This document shows, piece after piece, positions 56,200 through 64,000 of a stretch of DNA of 64,000 bases. Position 1 is the stretch's first letter. Every line of letters begins with the position of its first letter. The notes under the pieces are model-generated. The model made no database searches. It saw only the letters and a list, made by a program, of their open reading frames with translations, and had not been told where the DNA came from. This stretch comes from Gnetum montanum (taxonomy: Eukaryota > Streptophyta > Gnetopsida > Gnetales > Gnetaceae). Location of the stretch: assembly GCA_015680685.1 (NCBI GenBank), contig MNCI01034785.1, positions 371,709 through 435,708 of the forward strand, given 5' to 3'. The translations under genes and the position numbers were made by a program.

Positions 56200-57925
56200 T
56201 GTACTGACCTAAATTTTCATTGCAAGGCTGGAAGGGAAACAAACATCGAAAAATTGTTAGGTAGACACAACTGACCCTGCCTTCACCCAAGGGCAAGTTG
56301 GAAAAGTAAATGAAGGTAGAGTTCCTTGGATGGTCTGCACACAAATCAACCAAGGACTTCCCTGATTGTAAAATACATCTTGTGTTGGGGTTATTGTAAC
56401 CAATGTTTTAAATGTAAACGTACACAGAACAATATTGCAAGAAAAACATAAATTGAATGTAAAGAAGAGTAAACAAAATAATCGTTGGAAAAATGAACTA
56501 TATTGTATTGCTTAGAAAGGATGTGCACTGGTCAAAGTGTAGCTACACGTGTGGACAGTAGGTCAAGTGCCAAGCCCCGAAGTGATGTGATGTGATGTGT
56601 TTTAGAAGTGCTTGGATGCCAGGAGTCAGGTGTGCTGAGTGCTTCCGTATTGCTGGTCTGAGTTTCCTAAGCTGTCCAACTTCAAAATTTCCAACCTTCC
56701 AAATTTCCCCCTAGTTTATGTGAATTAATATGGTATTTATAGGGCTTGGCTAGGTTCAAGCACGAAATCCATGGATGGAATTAATGGCCAAGAGATGAGA
56801 GGAAAATGAATCATGTGACACGTGTCCAATGGACAACTTTGTGTGAGTTGGTCATGTGTAGGCAGGGTATGTTTTTTACCAGATATATGGTATCTTACAA
56901 TGTGTGTTGGTTTACTCAAGTTAGCTCATGCCCACATATTGGAGCGTAAGGGCTTCACAAGCTTACAAATGGTGAAAATTTACAAAGAAAATCAAGAGGG
57001 ATTGACTCTTTCTTGCTTGAAACTTCTTAGTCCCTAAATCAGCTACTGCATGTCAATTTGAGTGGTTTTGTGGCTATTTGAGGTGTCTCTACTTCACCAA
57101 GGCTCCTAGCACGAGTTGATTTGGTCTTGGCATGTCCTTAGCATGCATTTGGAGTGCTTTTGTCTAGGCATGAATAGTACTCATGTTGGTGAATAGTGCT
57201 CATGTGGATGAATAGTGATCACACTGATGAATAATGCTCATGTTGATGAATAATGCTCACACTAATGAATAGTGCTCATGCTAATGAATAGTATTCACAT
57301 TGATGTATAGTGGTTACACTGATGAATAGTGCTCACGCTGATGAATAGTATTCACTCTGATGAATAGTGCTAACACTAATGAATAGCACTCATGTTGCCA
57401 GTGTGTCCTTAGCATGACCACCAATGTGAGTGAGAAGAATGACACATTTCACACTAATTTTTGAATTTCTGAAGCTTGTTTCTTGAAGAGTGGTGATTAC
57501 CCTGATTGTGATTGACAATTGAGCCTAAAAATGCCTTGTTTTGACCACTTTTCAGTAGGTCATGCTAGCAACATGACCTCAGCATGCATGACAGTGTGCA
57601 TGAGGAAATGCGAACAATGTCTCCAAATTTGAATTCTAAATGCTGAAACCTGGAGTGGATGTTAGTGGCCTTGAGGATGAATTGCACTCTTAGATTTTGA
57701 CCATTTTTGACTTGATTTTTGGACGTGAAAAAGTTGGTCATGCTGGACTCATGTTGCCAATGTGACTGTAGCATGAGTGCCAGTGTGAGTGTGAAAAATG
57801 TGTTCAATTTGCAGCATGAGTTATCTAGGTCAAGCCAACATGTGTTCTCTCAAATTTTGCCTCTGAAAGCTCAAGTGTGAGTCATTCTTGCTTCAAAGTG
57901 TTAGGCCAAAATTAGTGGTGTTTCA
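56200..57925 (-). repeat. 5' LTR (1726 bp) of the nested Tat-like element
   Basis: Minus-strand TATA box TATAAATA at 56741-56734. Holds the longer (12-unit) version of the 19-bp minisatellite. The short frames in it are non-coding. Confidence 0.9.
57171..57398. repeat. 19-bp minisatellite, 12 units, in the 5' LTR
   Basis: 228 bp = 12 x 19 of TGAATAGTGCTCATGYTGA-type units. Confidence 0.9.
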
Positions 57926-57930
57926 ATGAT

Positions 57931-58900
57931 TATCCTCACAACTACTTTCTAACCCATCATGGGTTTGGCGATGCGTAAGGCCAAGAAGCTTTGTTGCGGT
58001 ATTCTTCTACGTCATTGTCTACCACTTAAAAAGGAAATTCGGCCCATGTAGTTTCATTTTCTGAGCCAACATCTTGTGCTAACTCTTTTGTCAAGCAATT
58101 GGCTTTACTAGAGATGGGTGTTTCATTATTAGAGGTTATGACCTCTAAACCTTGCTCCATATCCACATTATTTATCGTTTAGGTTGCCACCTCATCATTG
58201 TGGATCACTACCTCCTTGCCTGCATATGGTAAGTGGATTTCTTGGTGTATGGATGAAGAGACGACCTTGAGTTGGATTAACCACAACCTCCCCAAGATCA
58301 GGTTAATCCCAAGCATCTCTTCCACCATGATGAATGTTACATTTGTGGGGAACTAGTCCCCTAACACAAAGTTGACATGGATAGTGCCTTTAACTAGTAC
58401 CTGTGCTCCTTTGAATGATTTCAAACATGATGTTGTCATGGGTTTGATTTGGTCCACCAAGCCTAGTTTATCCACTATGGGGAACAGGATGACATTTGTG
58501 GCAGCCCTATCATCGATGTGTACTCTTCGGATCTTCTGTTGACTGACCCGAATTGTGATGAACTAGGGTGCTATCATCACCTAACCCTTTTCAAGGTCAT
58601 CCTTAATGGACTCATCATGGAATGTTAACTGAGATGGTGATGGTTCTTTGAGTGTAGCAAGAAGCATAACCGCATGGATTACTTTCTCCTCTACTGGCAT
58701 GTTTTTGTCAACTAGTATGGACGTTAACATGTGAACCAAAGCCTCGTGGTGTGTAGTAGAGGTCATTACCAGGTCGTACAAGCTCAAGGTTGTGTTCTTC
58801 TATTTTAGAGCCTACTTGACCTAAGTAAGGGCCTCTAGGAGGTTCTATCCACTTTCTAGTTTCTTACCACCCTTCTCCTCCTCCATTCATCCTAGAAAAT
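57931..58900 (-). pseudogene. Aspartic protease of the older host Tat-like element
   Basis: The minus strand reads RVHIDDRAATNVILFPIVDK (about 58530; active-site loop with DDR instead of D-N/S/T-G), KSFKGAQVLVKGTI, FPTNVTFIMVEEMLGINLIL, GRLWLIQLKVVSSSIHQEIH and LPYAGKEVVIHNDE. This is the best-preserved example of this protease here. Upstream is a linker with LVHMLTSILVDKNMPVEEKV (58581-58787). The protease is cut at 57930 by the target duplication of the nested element. Its continuation would be at 46208 and below. Confidence 0.7.
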
Positions 58901-59329
58901 GAATTTCTTGAGGAGAAGCAGTTTCATATTTTGGGGTAGACCCTTTTGGGCAAGGTGGTGATGATCATGCTTGTGTAGTGGTGTTAACTTTCAATGATGA
59001 GGCAAGCATAGATGTGGAGGATGAAGGGGTAGGCTTGGAATGACCTAGGGTAGTGCATTCCTTGGTTGTTTCATCCATTAAATTCTCTTCTCATTTCCTT
59101 GAACGACAGGGTTGTGATGTCGTCGTGTGTTGGCTTTGTGGGATAGGGGCAGTTGAATGTTTTGGCCCGCTAATGATGAATGGTATTTGTGGTGTTAGTA
59201 AGGGTGGCGGTGTAGTTTTGAGTGTGAAGGATGTAGGGGCAAATGTCCGAGGAGGAACTTTGAGAACAAATGGCCAATGCAGCATCTTTTTTGTGGTCAT
59301 TGGTGTCACTACACTGCGTTGAGGTACAC

Positions 59330-61750
59330 AAACCACAAAAAACTACTATGGTGGTTTTGGATTACCATCTACATCAATTGTATTGATAATTTACCCCACA
59401 TCGTTAGCATTAAGGGGGTCTTTGTAAACATGCATGGATTGATTCTCAAGGCGAATGGGGTTTCTTTCATCCAACACCAGCTTCCCTTGATGAATCATCT
59501 TTTGAATGTCATCTTTTAAGGCTAGAAATTAATATGTGTCATGACCACAAAGTTTGTGGTAGTCACAAAATCATTTCAAGCTAAAGTTATTAAGAACTAG
59601 AGGTTCATTAGGCATAGCCAAGGAGGGGTTCCTAAAGAGCTCATAGTACCACTGATGTTGCTTGGTTGCCTCCTCTGACATCCACTTATTTTGGATGTAC
59701 CTAACCCCTAGCAATTGCTTCAGAAGTTCTAAAGGCTTGACATAGGCATGTACTTGGAGCAATCTTTATGCTTGAAGTTGGATTTAGCAGGGGTGGGTAC
59801 TTCTAGTGCTGGCATGGAAAGTTGGGCAACATTACTTGGACTAGTTGTAGGGTTAGTTGCTGTTGCAACTGCTTTCTTGTTATCATTACTATTTTTGGGC
59901 TTGGCCTCATTGGCCACAACGGCTATTGTTGACATTGCATCTTTACCCTTTTCTTTGTTCTTTTTGGTGTATGTGTGTTTGTATATAACGTAGGCTGGGT
60001 CTTTACTGGCCTCAGCCACATCTTGGATGCTCTTTGTCTAGGTGAAAGCTTGACTGAGAGAGTGTGGAGCTAGGTAATACAGCTTGGATTTGATAAAATC
60101 ATTTATTTCCCCTTTGAAGATGGCTAGCAAATGGGCCTTCACGATAGGCTCATCAATCTCATTCAAGGTGGTGCTCCACCACTGTATAAACCATTGTACT
60201 AACTCCAATGGGTCTTGCTTAACTCCCATCAACTAATCCAACGTGACTTTGGGCTTCAATTTATACTTGAAATGGGTCACAAACTGGGTTAGGAGCTCCT
60301 CTAGGGTTGAGATGGAGGTGTGCAGTACCAGTCTAAAGCTTTGCCCATCAGAGATATGGAAAATACGTGAATAATGGTATGTGGCCATTGTTGCAGCAAT
60401 AAAGACTCAGATCTAAACATGACTATATGTGCATTGGGATCATCCTTCCCATTGTATTTTGTGAAGTGGGGAAGTGGCATCCCATGGGGTAATGCAAACA
60501 TGGGAACTGTTGAGCTAATGGGGTCATCATGGTAGAAATCCACGACCTACACTATGTTAGACCCAATGGCTTTGAGGTGTTTAACCTCTTCAGTGAGGAT
60601 CTGGATAAGTTGAAATGCTTGATCTAGACTCAAAGATAACACAAATGGTTTTGGGGTTGCAAGGGCAACCATTGTTGGTGGCGTAGCAGGGGTAGTAGCC
60701 TGGCTCATAGGGGCTGCTGTTGGGGCTGCCCTTGCAAAGGGTGTCTTATGTGAGGTCCACAACCTAGTGGGTGGTGTTGTTGGAGTAGCAGCTACTGGTG
60801 GTGCTATAGGGTTAACCATTTGTGGGACTAATGGAACAAGCCATAGTCCCGCACTTGGTTGTGACACCTACAGGACTTGATACACTTGGTGGTTAGGGTA
60901 AGATGAAATTTGGTGGGGCTACAAAGTAGTGAGTGAAGATGTTGGGGTCCACCACGCAGTTGGGGCTAGACCTACCACTGATGGTGGAATAGGTATAGAT
61001 GATGGAATGGGAGAAAAAGCTCAATGTAGCTATGAGGCAGATGCGGTGTGTACATAGGGTAATGTAGTTGTAACCAACGCTTGATACAAGGATGAGATAG
61101 AATGAGGAGGGAGAATGCCTGGGTATGAAACCAAGGGATGTGCATGCTGATACATCGGGGGTGCAGGATGGCTACCCATGGTTGATGAAAATGTGGTTTG
61201 AGGTAGATTCGTGGTGATCACAAAGGGAGCCATCATGAAAAGCAAGTTTGACTTGAAGGCCATAGTGGGAGGGAGGGTCATAGGATAAGTCTGGCCATCC
61301 CCTTAGACTGGGATTCTAGGTCTTCCTACCCATCCTGGAACTCTTCATTGTAATGGGATTCCATGTCCCACTCCCTAGGCTTATTGACTCACAGTAGCTA
61401 AATTAAGATCCATAATACATTTCCGTTAGGGGGATGGCAATGTCAGCGTTAGGAATAAAATCTGTCCTATTCCAATAAAGGAACTTGAAACCACGTTTGT
61501 GCTCAAGTTATTGGCAATCTAAGGGAAAATATAACTAGATCTTGGCACAGATAAAATCGTAATGCTCTACATCTTGTGCCAAGAACTTGGGTGAAAAATG
61601 TCGAATCCTAAGGGATTGGTGTGGTGCCATCACTAGGCTAGGTGGCTGCTCAACACCCATGGTGCTTTGGGCTAAGAAAGGAGCCTCAAGGCTCGAGGTG
61701 GAAACAAAGGTTGTTGTTGGAATCATCTTGCATGATAAAAGGGGAGATCA
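59330..61750 (-). pseudogene. gag of the older host Tat-like element
   Basis: Paralogue of the gag at 53220-55690. N-terminal PKFLAQDVEHYDFICAKI (about 61560), a Pro/Ala/Thr-rich linker (60547-60867, 61030-61281), the capsid-like MPLPHFTKYNGKDDPNAHIV and SLMGKALDWYCTPP (60301-60543), LVQWFIQWWSTTLNEIDEP (60038-60232), then the Lys/Ala-rich stretch and the C-terminal EATKQHQWYYELFRNPSLAM (59571-59762). The frame breaks repeatedly. Plus-strand frames over it (for example 59053, 59748, 61587) are shadows. Confidence 0.78.
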
Positions 61751-61947
61751 CAAACTAGATATAAGGAAATCAATGGGAAATGGGAGGCTTTTCAGCTTGC
61801 CGAGTTCCAAAAAAACCATTGTTGCAACCAATCTGCACCACACGATGCATAAACAACCACAAAAGGGTGTTAGGTTTACTCTAGTGCATGACGAGTTATA
61901 GAGAGCATGCAGGACTACCCGTAACATGCAGAAAAGGCATAAAAAAG

Positions 61948-61964
61948 CCCTCCTTCTAGCACTA
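61948..61964 (-). promoter_or_regulatory. Decayed primer binding site
   Basis: Minus strand TAGTGCTAGAAGGAGGG; 15 of the 17 bases match a putative TGGCGCTAGAAGGAGGG ancestor. Lies 5 bases from the LTR fragment at 61970. Confidence 0.6.
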
Positions 61965-61969
61965 AAAAC

Positions 61970-62262
61970 TATAGTGATCAAAAACATCAGTGACTAGAAC
62001 ACCAAGAGGTTTTCGGGTGGATAGTTTAACCCTGGATCCGTGTGAGGGCCATGTTGGAAAAAATGGAAGCGGGGCACTCTGAACGGTCTGGTTGATTAGA
62101 CAGGGACTTAGTCGGTGTAGCTTAACCTTACATAAATGTTAGTTTCAGAAGCAATATGCACGAGATGAATCGATGATCAATAAATGCGAGATAGCAAAAA
62201 TAGTGCGAAACAACAATTATAATGAGGAAATATCAAAATGAACTTGGATGATAAAATGCACT
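61970..62262 (-). repeat. 5' LTR fragment (R/U5 end) of the older host element
   Basis: Matches 30396-30688 of the LTR at the other end of the block (AGTTTAACC, GATTAGACA, AATAAATGCGAGATA, AATGAACTTGGATGA). Similarity stops sharply at ATGCAC. The remainder of the LTR is not seen, so the LTR is truncated or replaced beyond this point. Confidence 0.65.
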
Positions 62263-63405
62263 ATGTCTAATTATTGTCTTCCCACTTAGACTAGTGGTAT
62301 CAAGGTACCTCCTACACCCAACTATGTGAATCACAAGTGTTCACACATGATCCAGTTGAATTCCATAAATGGGACTAGTTATGGCATCTAGATTGTTATG
62401 CCTTGATCACAGTTCACTATCTTCCCACTTGGACTAGTGGTAGCTTTGTCATGTATGGTTTAGTCTAGAGTGAGGCATATGATAATTGATGTTGTTTTAG
62501 CCTTATGTTACTCCTAATAATAATAGAGAAATCAATTACTTAATCTAATTAACAATATAAAGTAAAGTCAAAACTAGCCTACATGTGATGAGTGTCCATT
62601 CCCAGCTTATCATACATGCTTGAACCCACATATCCACTACTATGATTACCAAGCACTATGCTACTAGGAAAACCAAACAATAACACTACTTGGATTACTA
62701 AGTGAATATGTGTTTACGCTTGAAACTGGTTGCGCTCATTTTGCCAATTCATTAATAAGCATGGAAATGTAAATATTAACTAAGTACATGGAATATAAAT
62801 TGCATTAAAATTAAATTTAATCTAATTCAAAGTGCTACAATGAATAAGAATTAATCTTGATCTTATTGTCGTTCATGGAATGTGTCTAGGTACATTGCCA
62901 CTTGAATAAGACACTATACAATTGACTCAAATCCACACTATGGGCACTCACTGACTATTCTCTAAGATTATAGAATAAAACTACAAGAGTTTAACTTCTC
63001 TTTTGACAAAATAATTACATAAACATGGCTATGAGTGCATATTTATAGATTTTATTACTAGGCTACGTCGATGGGGCCTCGTTGAAAAATGAAATGATGC
63101 ATCAACAAGGCCTTGTCAATGCAATTGACCATGTCAATGAGGCCTCATTAACGTAGCCTTATCATTGAAGGCTTGCTATTAGATGATTGTTGTTAAAGAC
63201 TTAACATCTAAGCCTTGTTGTTAAAGCCTTGTTGTTGGAGCCTTGTTGTCAAAGCCCTATTGTTAGATCAAGGACATCAAAGCTAAGATAACCCTCATTA
63301 GTAATGTAGCGAAATAAAAATTGCAAAATGTAGCATAACTATGAATGATGTAATAAAGAAAATAGGTCATAATGCATGCATAAGAAAGAAAAAGAGAGAT
63401 TACAT
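62263..63405. other. LTR-like or internal repeat region, no coding
   Basis: CTTCCCACTTRGACTAGTGGTA occurs twice (62277 and 62432). A minus-strand TATA-like box (ATCTATAAATATG) lies at about 63035-63047. From about 63060 to 63280, GCCTTGTTGTTAAA/GCCTCGTTGA-type words recur. It may be an unrelated LTR, or the end of the antisense gene region of the element at the right edge. Confidence 0.4.
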
Positions 63406-63409
63406 ATTC

Positions 63410-63540
63410 ACTAATTTTAGGCCCTAGTAGGTAATCATGTTCCTAGTTTTAGGCTTTAGCAGGCCATTGTCTTGCTAGTTTTAGGCCTTGGTAGACCACA
63501 AGATTCTAGTTTTAGGCCTTAACGAGCTGTGATCATACTT
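63410..63540 (+). repeat. Tandem array 7 of the CTAGTTTWAGGYC family (4 units, ~33 bp)
   Basis: CTAATTTTAGGCCCTAGTAG, CTAGTTTTAGGCTTTAGCAG, CTAGTTTTAGGCCTTGGTAG, CTAGTTTTAGGCCTTAACGA. Lies between 62-63 kb debris and a protease end, as arrays 5 and 6 do. Confidence 0.8.
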
Positions 63541-63589
63541 TGTAATGTATCTTTTGCCTAATCCTTGATAAATCATGGGGCTTCCTTTA

Positions 63590-64000
63590 TGTGATCCTAG
63601 TTTCACCATTCTTCTTATTTAAAATTGCAATTAATAGCTAATTTCATTGATAATTTAGTGTTTTATAGTTAGTGTTGCTAGTATTATAGCCATTCTTGTT
63701 GTTGGCCCTAGTTTGAGTATCAAGAGTTTTATCTTGAAACTCCACCTCTGAACCTCAGTCAACATTGATGTTGTTGATAGAGGATAAACATGTGTTATCC
63801 CCATGAATGATAATTTCACCACCCTTGTATGGTAAGTGAATCTTCTAATGTATCAAATACAAGACCACCTAAAGCTTAGCTAACCATGGCCTTCCTAGAA
63901 TCAAGTTAAAATTAGGTCTCTCTTCAATCACTAGAAAATTGACAAATGTAGAAAATTATTCTCTATCTACGAAATCTGAGATAGAACCTTGAACCACTAC
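63590..64000 (-). pseudogene. Protease end of another minus-strand Tat-like element, cut by the window edge
   Basis: Same content and order as 52010-52500 and 58150-58400. On the minus strand the frame carries the INLILGR-W and HLPYxGGEIIIHGDN-type strands (about 63780-63930), then a tail. The plus-strand text CATGAATGATAATTTCACCA matches CATGTATTATGATTTCACCA at 52295. The N-terminal part lies outside the window. Confidence 0.65.

Larger units (their letters stand above)
46214..57925 (-). mobile_element. Complete minus-strand Tat-like element (gag-pro plus antisense gene, no RT/IN), nested
   Basis: LTRs at 56200-57925 (5') and 46214-47906 (3') share ends TGTACTRACCTAAAT and GGTGTTTCA. A perfect 5-bp target duplication ATGAT stands at 46209-46213 and 57926-57930. 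In element order: primer site, leader minisatellite, gag, protease, array 6, antisense gene, polypurine tract. Reverse transcriptase, RNase H and integrase are absent, so it is non-autonomous or deleted. It is inserted between array 5 and the protease of an older relative. Confidence 0.92.

Noticed and set aside
59053-59993. Several 80-90 codon plus-strand frames
   Set aside because: They are shadows of the minus-strand gag at 59330-61750.
1-64000. Possible bacterial or organellar origin
   Set aside because: There are no operons, ribosome-binding sites or organelle genes. LTR elements with plant-type primer sites, spliced exons and CpG depletion point to plant nuclear DNA.

Overview
This window looks like intergenic DNA from a very large plant nuclear genome, probably a gymnosperm (inference only). 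It is AT-rich and strongly CpG-depleted. Almost all of it is made of old, nested LTR retrotransposons of the Ty3/gypsy type. I found no intact host gene, no tRNA or rRNA gene and no CRISPR array. Nearly all coding traces are broken by stops and frameshifts. The long stretches of A/T-rich DNA between them are degenerate repeats.

Left part (1-13.66 kb): very old debris. It holds a decayed fragment resembling translation elongation factor eEF1B (2.1-2.65 kb), a foldback repeat, a polypurine tract/LTR boundary (5.19 kb), gag and protease remnants on the + strand (6.8-8.3 kb), an antisense terminal exon (9.3 kb) and a degenerate ~185-bp tandem repeat (11.2-12.7 kb).

Middle (13.665-29.880 kb): an Athila-like element with 0.8-kb LTRs, a tRNA-Asp-type primer site, gag and protease but no reverse transcriptase. 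Its 3' LTR is split by a second complete element (20.278-29.527 kb). That element has 3.3-kb LTRs around only 2.6 kb of gag-protease sequence.

Right part (30.4-64 kb): minus-strand elements of one Tat-like group. There is a 1.9-kb LTR (30.396-32.286), a solo LTR inserted into the element body (33.340-36.168, perfect CTTTT target duplication), an integrase-RNase H-reverse transcriptase block (36.8-40.2), and a plus-strand, intron-containing, antisense gene with its own TATA box (40.83-45.70). A complete nested element follows (46.214-57.925, perfect ATGAT target duplication), carrying gag, protease and a second copy of the antisense gene but no RT/IN. Beyond it are protease and gag remnants of the host element (57.93-61.75) and the protease of yet another copy at the right edge.

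Three observations stand out. (1) Seven short tandem arrays share the core CTAGTTTWAGGYC and lie at the module borders of the Tat-like elements, always on the strand of the antisense gene. (2) The antisense gene is spliced and present in at least two, probably three, copies. (3) The 3.3-kb LTR family carries interchangeable, gene-like cargo in U3: the solo LTR and the full-length element share LTR ends but carry unrelated central segments.
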